42,059 nucleotides of DNA, from IMG/VR virus record IMGVR_UViG_3300033153_004976, positions 1 through 42,059 of that record. The stretch is one strand, 5' to 3'. This document shows, in pieces, positions 17,798 to 24,246 of the stretch. The notes under the pieces are model-generated. The model saw nothing but the letters and a program-made list of their open reading frames with translations. It did not search any database and was not told the origin of the DNA. The stretch comes from a virus. Position 1 is the first letter of the stretch. Each line of letters opens with the position of its first letter. Both the position numbers and the translations under genes were made by a program.

Positions 17798-18040
17798 TTA
17801 AGTTAAAAATTGTTTTTTATTTTCTTCCATTTTATCTACAGCTTCATTGAATCCCATATTTAACATCATTTCATCATTTATAGGAATTTCTCTCTCTTCA
17901 GGAATAACTTCTTCTAGCGCCTGAGTAACTGCTCTAGTTAGATGTTTTTCTAATAATTTGTTGAGGCAAGAACTGTTTACTGTGTAGCCCCATTGCTCAA
18001 AATCTTCCTTAGCTTGTTTTATCAGAGTTGATAGTTTCAT
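17798..18040 (-). CDS. Small helical protein, 80 aa, paralog of 17396
   Basis: The 80-residue protein (MKLSTLIKQAKEDFEQWGYT) ends NMGFNEAVDKMEENKKQFLT, matching the GFNE helix of the 17396 product. It is soluble and charged. It overlaps the end of the upstream small gene by 32 bases. No enzymatic motif is seen. Confidence 0.65.
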   Translation of the reverse strand: MKLSTLIKQAKEDFEQWGYTVNSSCLNKLLEKHLTRAVTQALEEVIPEEREIPINDEMMLNMGFNEAVDKMEENKKQFLT

Positions 18041-18146
18041 TTTCTTGAGTTATTTGTACAAATTCTTCGAAAGGTATATATTCCTTTATCCGGCAATAGT
18101 TATCGTATTCCATTAATGTTATTTCTTCTACTTCTTCAGGCATCAT
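18009..18146 (-). CDS. Small acidic protein, 45 aa
   Basis: The frame begins with two adjacent ATG codons (MMPEEVEEITLMEYDNYCRI) and ends TINSDKTS at a TAA inside the next gene. It is acidic and short. The call rests on its fit in the leftward operon and on coding-like composition. No motif is recognised; either ATG could be the start. Confidence 0.5.
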   Translation of the reverse strand: MMPEEVEEITLMEYDNYCRIKEYIPFEEFVQITQENETINSDKTS

Positions 18147-18167
18147 TCTTTCTTTTTTAATAATTAG

Positions 18168-18237
18168 GTGGGAGAGGTTGCCAATTAAGGCGAAGATGCT
18201 AAAAGTCTTTTAAAACCTGGGTTTTAATCCTCCCCCA
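18168..18237 (+). tRNA. Possible decayed tRNA-Ser-like cloverleaf
   Basis: The 70-base stretch can fold as a four-arm structure: outer stem GTGGGAG/CTCCCCC with one mismatch, a short arm GCC/GGC, an anticodon-like hairpin AAGAT/GTCTT around GCTAAAA, and a palindromic arm TTAAAACC-TG-GGTTTTAA. The text TTAAGGCG plus TGCTAA recalls tRNA-Ser(GCU). The D-loop lacks GG, base 8 is not T, and the T-stem is poor, so a working tRNA is unlikely. It overlaps the 3' end of a small gene on the other strand and is antisense to the operon. Confidence 0.25.
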
Positions 18238-18379
18238 TGTTGGTGTTAATTTGTTCTATATAACAGTCTCCATCTGGATCGTCTAACACCATTGTTCCCA
18301 TAATACAAAGATTATTTTCTTCAGCAAATTCTTCTAACATATTTATAGCTTTTAAAAATGCTTTTTCTTTTTTATTCAT
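18224..18379 (-). CDS. Small acidic protein, 51 aa
   Basis: The frame MNKKEKAFLKAINMLEEFAE, then LCIMGTMVLDDPDGDCYIEQ, starts at an ATG overlapping the stop of the upstream gene by a few bases (GATGAATAA), so it is probably translationally coupled. The later part resembles a short beta-hairpin. Function is unknown. Its last codons coincide with the outer stem of the tRNA-like fold on the opposite strand. Confidence 0.6.
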   Translation of the reverse strand: MNKKEKAFLKAINMLEEFAEENNLCIMGTMVLDDPDGDCYIEQINTNMGED

Positions 18380-18692
18380 CTTTAGAGGGTGTTATTGGTG
18401 GAGTGTCTTCTCTTATTCTATCGTATATACAAATAGCATGAGCGTTTTGATTTTCTACTTCTTTTCCACAAACTTTGCATATATTTCTTTTTTCTTTTTT
18501 TAATTGTTTCAAAGTATGACCCATGACTTTAAGCCAAGCCTTAACTCCTTTTGCTTCTAGTTTGTCAGCATCTTCTAAGTCTTTTTTAGAAGTTGGACAT
18601 AAGCGTCTACTACCTGCTAGCATAAAACTACTAATCATTTCATCATGTGCTTTTGCAGCATCTTCTATTTCTTCCCATTCTTCTTTATTCAT
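18372..18692 (-). CDS. Hypothetical protein, 106 aa, with a C-terminal zinc knuckle
   Basis: The 106-residue protein has a helical N-terminal part (NKEEWEEIEDAAKAHDEMIS, then DLEDADKLEAKGVKAWLKVM) and ends with CKVCGKEVENQNAHAICIYD. Its Cys, Cys, His and Cys could bind one zinc. No enzyme motif is present. It starts four bases before the previous gene ends, as is common in this operon. Confidence 0.65.
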   Translation of the reverse strand: MNKEEWEEIEDAAKAHDEMISSFMLAGSRRLCPTSKKDLEDADKLEAKGVKAWLKVMGHTLKQLKKEKRNICKVCGKEVENQNAHAICIYDRIREDTPPITPSKDE

Positions 18693-18949
18693 TTTTTGGT
18701 ATTTAAGAATTGTTTAATTTTTTGTTGTAATCGTTTTCTTGAAATACACAAACCATTACTAAGCGGTTTATGTACAAGTCCACCGCTAGGCATAATTTCT
18801 TCAGCCATCTGTTTACAAGCTTCAACAATTTTTCGTTCTATAAGGTTAGAGAAGTCGCTAGCGGTTATACCCTGAATATAATTTTTTCCATTTGCTATAT
18901 AATCTACTTCTTTTTTAGCTTCTTCTATTAAATCTTTAAGTGTTTTCAT
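18689..18949 (-). CDS. Small helical protein, 86 aa, loosely related to 17396/17798
   Basis: The 86-residue protein starts MKTLKDLIEEAKKEVDYI, includes NLIERKIVEACKQMAEEIMP, and ends with a basic helix KRLQQKIKQFLNTKK. Layout (N-terminal helix, MAEEIMP loop, C-terminal helix) resembles the 17798 and 17396 products. It begins within an ATGA overlap with the preceding gene, so translation is likely coupled. Function is unknown. Confidence 0.65.
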   Translation of the reverse strand: MKTLKDLIEEAKKEVDYIANGKNYIQGITASDFSNLIERKIVEACKQMAEEIMPSGGLVHKPLSNGLCISRKRLQQKIKQFLNTKK

Positions 18950-19206
18950 TCTTTAGGATTAAGTGCTTCTTCTAAACTGTTAGCTAGTTCAATTAAAAGT
19001 TTAATTTGTTGGTTTTGTTTCTTTTCTTTTTTTTCTAATGCTTCTATTCTTCTTTTTAAGAAGAAAGTTACAGGTCGAGTTGTTCTTTTTATATCACCGT
19101 TAAGAGTATTTTCTTTTTTCTTTTTACAAGTTTTGCATGTGAAACAGGTTGTTATATTAGCAGATGTTTCGCCACTGAATTCATTTTTACACTCATTGCA
19201 TTTCAT
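18946..19206 (-). CDS. Zinc-ribbon and coiled-coil protein, 86 aa
   Basis: Cys3/Cys6 (MKCNECKNEF) with the later group CFTCKTCKKKK (Cys21, Cys24, Cys27) suggests a zinc ribbon. A basic patch (KRTTRPVTFFLKRR) and a coiled coil (IEALEKKEKKQNQQIKLLIE) follow. That build suits a nucleic-acid-binding regulator, but no family is recognised. TTAACCTAATTATT stands before the ATG. It ends at a TGA in an ATGA overlap. Confidence 0.65.
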   Translation of the reverse strand: MKCNECKNEFSGETSANITTCFTCKTCKKKKENTLNGDIKRTTRPVTFFLKRRIEALEKKEKKQNQQIKLLIELANSLEEALNPKE

Positions 19207-19211
19207 AATAA

Positions 19212-19499
19212 TTAGGTTAAAAAATCATTGTCTTTAAGAACTTGATACAGGTTTGCTGATAATGTAGAGATTTGTTTGTGATTTAATTCAAGCTCGCATT
19301 GACTATCTATAGTTTCTATTATTCCATGTATTAAAACTGATTCAGTGTATTCTTTTCCTCCACTTGTATCTAAAAAAATCTTTTGAGAAGACAATACACT
19401 AGCTCCATCATTAGATGCTCCCATTTCTTTTGATCTATCTTTAGTAAGGATAATTTCAAAAGGCATCCCCATGATTTTTATAATTTTATTTAAATCCAT
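19212..19499 (-). CDS. Metallopeptidase-like protein with a degenerate HExxH site
   Basis: The 95-residue protein has the layout of small phage zinc-peptidase-like proteins: a beta-rich start (MDLNKIIKIMGMPFEIILT), IFLDTSGGKEYTESVLIHGI, then LELNHKQISTLSANLYQVL. In that family the central helix carries HExxH. Here residues 58-62 are HGIIE, so the catalytic Glu and second His are missing. The fold is probably kept without peptidase activity. TTAACT motifs occur in tandem upstream of the ATG. Confidence 0.6.
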   Translation of the reverse strand: MDLNKIIKIMGMPFEIILTKDRSKEMGASNDGASVLSSQKIFLDTSGGKEYTESVLIHGIIETIDSQCELELNHKQISTLSANLYQVLKDNDFLT

Positions 19500-19523
19500 A
19501 ATAATTAAGTTAATTTAGTTAAT

Positions 19524-19718
19524 TTAGTCAATTTCTTTCCAATCCATTATTCTGCTTTCATCTAAGAACCAATGGTCTGTATGATAAACTAATTGACATT
19601 CTAAATGATTATATAAAAATTCTTTTAATTTAGTTGGGTTTTCAGGATGTTGTTGTCTTTTTCCTAAATAAAATCTTTCTTTACAATCTTTACATCCTAA
19701 ATAAAAATAAGTACTCAT
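19524..19718 (-). CDS. Small Cys/His-rich protein, 64 aa
   Basis: The 64-residue protein begins MSTYFYLGCKDCKERFYLGK, with one CxxC, and continues EFLYNHLECQLVYHTDHWFL, supplying a further Cys and several His. It may bind one zinc. Similar small proteins with CKxC and a C-terminal HxxHWF pattern occur in phage accessory regions, but their role is unknown. TTAACTTAATT precedes the ATG by about 8 nt. Confidence 0.65.
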   Translation of the reverse strand: MSTYFYLGCKDCKERFYLGKRQQHPENPTKLKEFLYNHLECQLVYHTDHWFLDESRIMDWKEID

Positions 19719-19722
19719 ATAA

Positions 19723-20052
19723 TTAAGTTAACTTCATCTCTGATACATATCTCGAGTTTAAGCTCTGTAAGCAGCTCAGTTTGACCTCGAGGGCCTTTAA
19801 ATGACTACGCAGCCTTAGATGCTCTTCTCGTGCTTCATTTAGGCCATTTATATGTATCATCCACTTATCTGAACTTAATGCTAGTCTTTCTCTTTCAGTT
19901 TCACTATTAGCTTGGTGTTTTGACTTTAGTGTAGCTAATAGGTTTTTAGATTGTTCATTCAGATTTTTGAAATCAGCTTCAGCTTTAGCATTCTTTAGTG
20001 AGCAAAGCATATAGTTTTCCGGAAGTTTTTTAAGCTCCTCTTCAATATTCAT
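19723..20052 (-). CDS. Coiled-coil protein, 109 aa
   Basis: The product is long, helical and highly charged (MNIEEELKKLPENYMLCSLK, then ADFKNLNEQSKNLLATLKSK), and ends RYVSEMKLT. No Gam-like or other named motif is certain. Its ATG overlaps the stop of the upstream 51-aa gene. The final Leu-Thr-stop is encoded by the TTAACTTAA that also serves as the start motif of the next gene. Confidence 0.65.
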   Translation of the reverse strand: MNIEEELKKLPENYMLCSLKNAKAEADFKNLNEQSKNLLATLKSKHQANSETERERLALSSDKWMIHINGLNEAREEHLRLRSHLKALEVKLSCLQSLNSRYVSEMKLT

Positions 20053-20197
20053 GTGGCTTTGTTATTATTGGTTGTTTACTTATTACTCTTTCACAATAAA
20101 TTACATTCTTTTGCTCACGGATTACTCTCAAAAAGCTGTTTGGTTCTCTTTTGAACTTGATTAAATATAATATTTCTTTCTTTTCTTTTTTAATCAT
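20042..20197 (-). CDS. Small basic protein, 51 aa
   Basis: The frame MIKKEKKEILYLIKFKREPN, then SFLRVIREQKNVIYCERVIS, encodes a compact beta-rich, basic protein. TAACC lies 7 nt before the ATG and inside the end of the upstream gene, which it overlaps by 8 bases. It ends at a TGA within the start of the next gene. Function is unknown. Confidence 0.55.
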   Translation of the reverse strand: MIKKEKKEILYLIKFKREPNSFLRVIREQKNVIYCERVISKQPIITKPHEY

Positions 20198-20366
20198 TTG
20201 ATTGGTTAGAATCTATTTGTTGTATAAAGGTATGGTTTTCTCCATTTTCTTCGTAAGTGTAAACAAGTGTTCCAATTAAATGTCCTCCACTTTCTTTTGA
20301 AACGGCTTCCATCATTTCTATTCCTTTTAATAGTTTTTTACTTATGTCTCCTTGTTTCCAGTTCAT
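20190..20366 (-). CDS. Small hypothetical protein, 58 aa
   Basis: The frame MNWKQGDISKKLLKGIEMME, then GGHLIGTLVYTYEENGENHT, suggests a helix followed by a beta-hairpin. TTTAAC is 9 nt upstream of the ATG, just inside the gap after the HNH gene. No family is recognised. Its end overlaps the following gene. Confidence 0.6.
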   Translation of the reverse strand: MNWKQGDISKKLLKGIEMMEAVSKESGGHLIGTLVYTYEENGENHTFIQQIDSNQSND

Positions 20367-20376
20367 AGTTTATTTG

Positions 20377-20934
20377 TTAAATATGAGGCCATGCTTTATA
20401 GTTTAATATTAAGCAAATTGTAGGTTTTGTTATATCCCAAATGGAGCTAAAATATTTACAAATCTTAGCTAAACTCCAACTAAAGACTTCATGTAAACAT
20501 CTGGCTAATTTGACTTTTTGATTGTTAAGCTTTACTCCTCCTACCTCTTCACCATATCTTTTAACTTTCAGCCCAGTTCTATAAGCATGTTGTTCGTTTT
20601 CACTTTGGGTACACCATTCTAAATTTGATACAACATTGTTAGTTTTAATTCCATCTAGGTGGTTTGTTTGAGGTTTATTTTCAGGATTCTCTATAAATGC
20701 TTTCGCTACAAGCCTTCCTACTTTGCAGGTTTTTCTAAATCTTTTATATGAGAGTATAACAATTAAGTATCCATCGCTGTTTTGAGAAAGCTTTTTTGGT
20801 TTGCCTTTATAAAAATTGTTTCTACCATTTATATGCATAACATGTCGATCAACAGATTTTACATTTCCTTTATTAGAAACCATATAACTGTTTTTAAATT
20901 GTTTGATAGGAACAGGCTTCCAAATTTCTTTCAT
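20377..20934 (-). CDS. NUMOD4/HNH homing endonuclease
   Basis: The 185-residue protein begins with the NUMOD4 element (MKEIWKPVPIKQFKNSYMVS, then NKGNVKSVDRH) and continues with an HNH_3-type core: TNHLDGIKTNNVVSNLEW, then CTQSENEQHAYR. A C-terminal basic region (VGGVKLNNQKVKLARCL) probably recognises DNA. It starts one base after the SSB-like stop, as expected of an inserted, free-standing homing gene riding on the operon. It is clearly related to the antisense gene at 38907. Confidence 0.9.
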   Translation of the reverse strand: MKEIWKPVPIKQFKNSYMVSNKGNVKSVDRHVMHINGRNNFYKGKPKKLSQNSDGYLIVILSYKRFRKTCKVGRLVAKAFIENPENKPQTNHLDGIKTNNVVSNLEWCTQSENEQHAYRTGLKVKRYGEEVGGVKLNNQKVKLARCLHEVFSWSLAKICKYFSSIWDITKPTICLILNYKAWPHI

Positions 20935-20935
20935 A

Positions 20936-21490
20936 TTAAAATGGGTAAGGCATTTCAGTAACTTCTTTATCAGATATGAGATCTGGATATAATTTTAGCA
21001 TCAACTCTTTTGTAAGTTCATATACTTCAGAGGCTACTTTAGTATTGTCTGAGCTTCCAGTTCTAGTTGCTATGATTCGAGAAGCTGCATTGGCAGCCTG
21101 TCCCCAACAGATTTCTTTTCTTCTTTTTAAATCAAAGTCTTCTTTATCTTTTTTCCAATCTTCATGCGGAGTACTTTCTTTAGTAAGATCCAAGTTCTGA
21201 TCCTGATGTTCTATTGATCTTTGTTCGTTGTTACCAGGAATCACATCATAAGTTGATCTGTTGTTTCCTATATCTTTTTTTATAATAATTACTCTGTCTC
21301 CGGATTTAAAGCTTTGCATAGCTTTGTAAGCTCCTGAACTCTTACTTACTTCAAGAGTGTGGTCTTCTCCGTTAATGATGAAATCGAATGCATAAGATGT
21401 CTTTCCATAACTGTTTTGACCTTCTCTAGGTGAAGGTGTTTTAACTGTAGCGTGTTTAGATTCTCCTACTTGTAGACCTATAAATGCCAT
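20936..21490 (-). CDS. SSB-like protein with an acidic/aromatic tail
   Basis: The 184-residue protein starts MAFIGLQVGESKHATVK and has a beta-rich first half (SYAFDFIINGEDHTLEVSKS, then GDRVIIIKKD) consistent with an OB-type fold. A polar linker and a helical region (CWGQAANAASRIIATRT) follow. The end DKEVTEMPYPF resembles the acidic, Pro-Phe tail by which single-stranded-DNA-binding proteins recruit partners. It would protect ssDNA in replication or recombination. It is the only replication-type protein suggested in the window. TAACC is 10 nt upstream. Confidence 0.6.
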   Translation of the reverse strand: MAFIGLQVGESKHATVKTPSPREGQNSYGKTSYAFDFIINGEDHTLEVSKSSGAYKAMQSFKSGDRVIIIKKDIGNNRSTYDVIPGNNEQRSIEHQDQNLDLTKESTPHEDWKKDKEDFDLKRRKEICWGQAANAASRIIATRTGSSDNTKVASEVYELTKELMLKLYPDLISDKEVTEMPYPF

Positions 21491-21514
21491 TGTTTATTTG
21501 GTTAGTTTTTAAGT

Positions 21515-22066
21515 TTAATTATCAAAAAAGAATACAATCCTAATGTTTTCATCGTCTTCAAACCCTGTAGATTTTAATTGTTTTATTATAAACTCAATTG
21601 GAGATCCTGTGGTTTTAAATAATTTAAAAAGTTTTCGTTCTCCTACTTCGCCAAAGTGCTTGCCATTTGTATCTCTACAAGTTCCTGTGATATTACCTTC
21701 TTCATCTTTTTCTAATATAAGACTAGAATCATATATCGTTTGTTCTAATAATTTTTTAGGAATTTCTTTAAGTTCTTTCAAAGTAAACCAACTGATAGAG
21801 TGTGCATCACAATCCCATACATCTAGTTGGTGTAAAAATCCGTGGCTAGCATTAGGGGGGCAACCTTTGGGCTTGCATATTGGTTGTATATTATTAGCGT
21901 TTCTTATATTTGCTAAAAATGCGAATAGTTCATAATTTCTGTCATCGTAAGGATGAGGACACCAATATTTTTTCTTATCATAGTTTTCTTGTCTGAATGC
22001 ATCTTCTAGCATCACCCATTTTTTGTCTTCTTTGTTTTCTGCAAACATATGTATATCACATCCCAT
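21515..22066 (-). CDS. Conserved phage protein with an MGCDIH start
   Basis: The 183-residue protein begins MGCDIHMFAENKEDKKWVML, a signature shared by a widespread phage and prophage family of unknown function. Further family-like segments are YDDRNYELFAFLANIRN and HGFLHQLDVWDCDAHSISWF. The conserved Cys, Asp and His near the start hint at metal or nucleotide binding, but no activity is established. TTAACC lies 10 nt before the ATG and within the end of the upstream zinc protein. Confidence 0.8.
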   Translation of the reverse strand: MGCDIHMFAENKEDKKWVMLEDAFRQENYDKKKYWCPHPYDDRNYELFAFLANIRNANNIQPICKPKGCPPNASHGFLHQLDVWDCDAHSISWFTLKELKEIPKKLLEQTIYDSSLILEKDEEGNITGTCRDTNGKHFGEVGERKLFKLFKTTGSPIEFIIKQLKSTGFEDDENIRIVFFFDN

Positions 22067-22069
22067 AAG

Positions 22070-22201
22070 TTATTTGGTTAATTGTTCAACTTCTTCAGTT
22101 TCTACATTATGAGGCATTCCTTCTTTGCACAAGTTACTACAATAGAAGTATCTACCTTCTTCGTTACATGTTAGTTCCTGATTACATTTAGTACATTTCA
22201 T
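22070..22201 (-). CDS. Small zinc-ribbon protein, 43 aa
   Basis: The frame MKCTKCNQELTCNEEGRYFY, then CSNLCKEGMP, has Cys3, Cys6 and Cys21, Cys25, a likely one-zinc ribbon. The tail is acidic and ends EQLTK. It sits between the regulator gene and the MGCDIH gene with short gaps. Its role is unknown; such ribbons often bind nucleic acid or protein partners. Confidence 0.65.
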   Translation of the reverse strand: MKCTKCNQELTCNEEGRYFYCSNLCKEGMPHNVETEEVEQLTK

Positions 22202-22239
22202 AATTAGTTTTTTTCTTTTTTTTAAACTTAGAAAATAAG

Positions 22240-22431
22240 TTAGTCTTCTTTTACTTCTCTGTCAATGGCAAGTTTGGTAAAGTATTCATTTAAAGTGCGT
22301 TGCCATGATCTTGGTATTTGTTTGTTTTTCCAGTACCAAACGGCTTGTCTAGTAACACCAAACTCTCTTCCAAGTTTAGCTCCGGAGACTTTAAACTGTT
22401 TCATTACATTCTTTAGTTTGCCTGAATTCAT
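22240..22431 (-). CDS. Cro/CI-type helix-turn-helix regulator, 63 aa
   Basis: The 63-residue protein consists of one HTH domain: VSGAKLGREFGVTRQAVWYW with the recognition helix around TRQAVWYWKN, then a short tail. It lacks a CI-type dimerisation domain, so it is Cro-sized. It is first in the leftward operon and lies beside an inverted repeat (22452-22485) that overlaps its own promoter, which suggests autoregulation and control of the divergent rightward gene. Confidence 0.8.
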   Translation of the reverse strand: MNSGKLKNVMKQFKVSGAKLGREFGVTRQAVWYWKNKQIPRSWQRTLNEYFTKLAIDREVKED

Positions 22432-22451
22432 TTATGTTTTGTTAAATACAC

Positions 22452-22485
22452 TTGACATAGTACTAGATCTATGAAACAATGTCAA
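22452..22485. promoter_or_regulatory. Divergent promoter/operator with an inverted repeat
   Basis: The half-sites TTGACAT (22452-22458) and ATGTCAA (22479-22485) form an inverted repeat separated by 20 bp. On the minus strand TTGACA (22485-22480), a 17-bp spacer and TACTAT (22462-22457) make a good sigma70-like promoter for the HTH gene. On the plus strand TTGACA at 22452 has only a weak -10 17 bp later, and a TATAAT occurs at 22493-22498. This is the likely binding site of the Cro-like protein. Confidence 0.7.
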
Positions 22486-22510
22486 CCTTTTTTATAATTA
22501 ATCAATAAAC

Positions 22511-22969
22511 ATGGAAAAACGTGGAAGAAAATTAAATCCTAAATCTAAAGTTGTTCTTGATCAGTTGTATATCTTTATTGAAGATGTAGGAGAAGCAACT
22601 GCCAACGAAATATGTATTGAGTTGTTTGGTAGTATTTCTATGAAGCTTATGGCAAAAACCAGAAACTATATTATGTGGTTAAGATTAAAATTAAGAAAAG
22701 AAAAGAATATTTATTTTTATGCAGTAGATCACAAGTATCAGTTTTTGGATGAAAAAACCTATATATCTTGCTTGGTAGAAAACAAAAATAGATGGGAAGG
22801 AACTACTAAAGCTATTCAAAACATGATGAAGCAAGGTCTTGAAGATCATCCTCAAATAAAACAAAACATAGTACAACTTTTAGGAGAAATGAACTATACT
22901 CTTTTACAAGGAAATGTTAAAACAAATAATGTATTACCTAATCCTAAAAAAAATGACAATAATAAATAA
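22511..22969 (+). CDS. Basic hypothetical protein, 152 aa
   Basis: The 152-residue protein begins MEKRGRKLNPKSKVVLDQLY and has a predicted helical, winged-helix-like first half (TANEICIELFGSISMKLMAK, then IMWLRLKLRKEKN). A DNA-binding regulator is plausible from this pattern and from its place directly after the operator, but the family is not recognised. The ATG is 12 bp from a TATAAT, giving a very short leader. Its end overlaps the ParB-like start. Confidence 0.65.
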   Translation: MEKRGRKLNPKSKVVLDQLYIFIEDVGEATANEICIELFGSISMKLMAKTRNYIMWLRLKLRKEKNIYFYAVDHKYQFLDEKTYISCLVENKNRWEGTTKAIQNMMKQGLEDHPQIKQNIVQLLGEMNYTLLQGNVKTNNVLPNPKKNDNNK

Positions 22970-23774
22970 TTTACCAATAGATTCAATTAAGGCTGATTCT
23001 AACCAACCACGTAAAAGATTTAATCAGAAAGATCTTGAAGACCTGGCACAAGGAATTAAATCAGAAGGAATAATTAATCCAATTGAAATTGATGATAACA
23101 ATATCATTATTACCGGAGAACGTAGATGGAGAGCTGCTAAAATAGCAGGACTTAAAAAAGTTCCATGCTTTATAGGAAAAGAAATGTCAAAAAAGGAACG
23201 CTTCAAACACCAACTCATTGAAAATGTACACCACAATACTATGTCAGACATTGATACCGCTAAAGCATTAAAGAAAACACTTATTAATTATGGCAAGTTT
23301 ATTCCGGGTAAAAAGTTGCAGGGATCAGACCAGGGTATGACTTGGCTTTCAAATGAAATAGGAAAGTCAGTAGGTTATGTTTGGGAAAAGCTCATACTCC
23401 TCGACCAAACTAAAGAATTTCAAGAAGCTATTGATGATGGAGTAATATCAAGTACAAGTGTAAGAGCAATCAATGCTGCTCCTAAAAAACATAAAAAGAT
23501 TATAGAAAAAAGAATTGTTAAAGAAATTTTAGCTTTAGATTTAAAGGACGACACTGTTGAAACAGGTATAATCAAAATAAACAAAGTTCTTGATGGTAAA
23601 AAAGAATTCTTAAATGGATCAAACATAATAACAACAGCTAAGAAACTAGTAAATCTTTTAGATAAATGTCCCGTAACTGAAGTAAGTGAAACTAATAGGC
23701 CTTTTATGGTGCTAGTGTTATCTGAATTACGAACAAGAATAATATCTTATATGAACAACCAAACAGTAAAATAA
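22953..23774 (+). CDS. ParB/Spo0J-domain protein
   Basis: With the ATG at 22953 the protein has 273 residues; a longer frame from 22914 would add an unlikely 13 residues. It has the ParB N-terminal nuclease/CTPase-like domain: PIDSIKADSNQPRKRF, then residues 55-62 GERRWRAA, and LIENVHHNTMSDIDTAKAL. A KorB/ParB-type HTH (SVGYVWEKLILLDQTKEFQE, then ISSTSVRAINAA) follows. ParB partitions plasmids and chromosomes. No ParA was found, so a regulatory or accessory DNA role, or use of a host ParA, is possible. Confidence 0.85.
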   Translation: MTIINNLPIDSIKADSNQPRKRFNQKDLEDLAQGIKSEGIINPIEIDDNNIIITGERRWRAAKIAGLKKVPCFIGKEMSKKERFKHQLIENVHHNTMSDIDTAKALKKTLINYGKFIPGKKLQGSDQGMTWLSNEIGKSVGYVWEKLILLDQTKEFQEAIDDGVISSTSVRAINAAPKKHKKIIEKRIVKEILALDLKDDTVETGIIKINKVLDGKKEFLNGSNIITTAKKLVNLLDKCPVTEVSETNRPFMVLVLSELRTRIISYMNNQTVK

Positions 23775-23781
23775 AACATGT

Positions 23782-23832
23782 TATAATTTGGATATGAATA
23801 AAAAAGAACCACCACTCCCATAGCGGTTCTTT
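23782..23832 (+). promoter_or_regulatory. TATAAT box, minimal ORF and hairpin after the ParB-like gene
   Basis: A TATAAT (23782-23787) is followed by a 9-codon frame MNKKEPPLP at 23794 and by the stem AAAGAACC/GGTTCTTT (23803-23810 with 23825-23832). The hairpin is followed by TTTAG-type sequence only, so it is a moderate terminator for the ParB transcript. The short ORF and the TATAAT may be coincidental. A leader-peptide attenuator is possible but not supported by any downstream gene that would be regulated. Confidence 0.4.
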
Positions 23833-23883
23833 AGTTTGGTACATATAGTACCCTACGATTCCTGTACATACTATATATAGGGG

Positions 23884-23912
23884 TTGCAAATAAATCAAGG
23901 GTAAGTTATAAT
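23884..23912 (+). promoter_or_regulatory. Sigma70-like promoter of the noncoding transcript
   Basis: TTGCAA (23884-23889), a 17-bp spacer and TATAAT (23907-23912) give a near-consensus promoter pointing right. Transcription would start near 23919, upstream of about 320 bp without a convincing gene. Confidence 0.65.
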
Positions 23913-23918
23913 GAAGTC

Positions 23919-24213
23919 CACAACTAATTTTGAAGAGAGCTAAAATACGGCTCTATAATCCGTATCTACGATTCCCATTGGAACCTCCCGTCCTCGTTTG
24001 TGGAGAGGATGAGAAACAGAGATGAAAGAGTGCAAAGTTCCGAGAGACACGTACTACTTATCTCTACCTGGTAAAGCGAGACCGTAGCAGGTAGATCAAT
24101 ACAGATCAATATCATGGACCTCAAGCATAAAACTTTCAAAACGTTCAAACTTTCTTTAAACTACTGCGAAGTAGAGGGGAGAGATAAACCTAAGCATTGA
24201 GGGTATAGTTTTT
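23919..24213 (+). ncRNA. Putative structured noncoding RNA, about 295 nt
   Basis: No plausible protein is encoded here, yet the stretch has its own promoter and ends in a T6 run (24208-24213). Predicted helices include AGAGC/GCTCT (23936/23950), ATACGG/CCGTAT (23945/23960), GGAAC/GTTCC (23980/24037) around GTCCTC/GAGGAT (23990/24005), TCTACCTG/CAGGTAGA (24063/24088), and CTACT/AGTAG (24161/24170). The first two share base 23950 and exclude each other, as in a switch. It does not match tmRNA, RNase P or 6S signatures I know. It could regulate replication or act as an origin-linked RNA. Confidence 0.5.
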
Positions 24214-24246
24214 TAAAAGATGATTTAGATTTTTTATAATTAAAAA

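Noticed and set aside
22914-22952. Earlier ATG for the ParB-like gene
   Set aside because: It would add 13 residues unlike the family and overlap more of the previous gene; ATG 22953 starts right at the conserved domain.
23794-23823. Leader-peptide attenuator MNKKEPPLP after the ParB-like gene
   Set aside because: Only nine codons, no -35 box and no regulated gene directly downstream; kept only as a weak hairpin feature.
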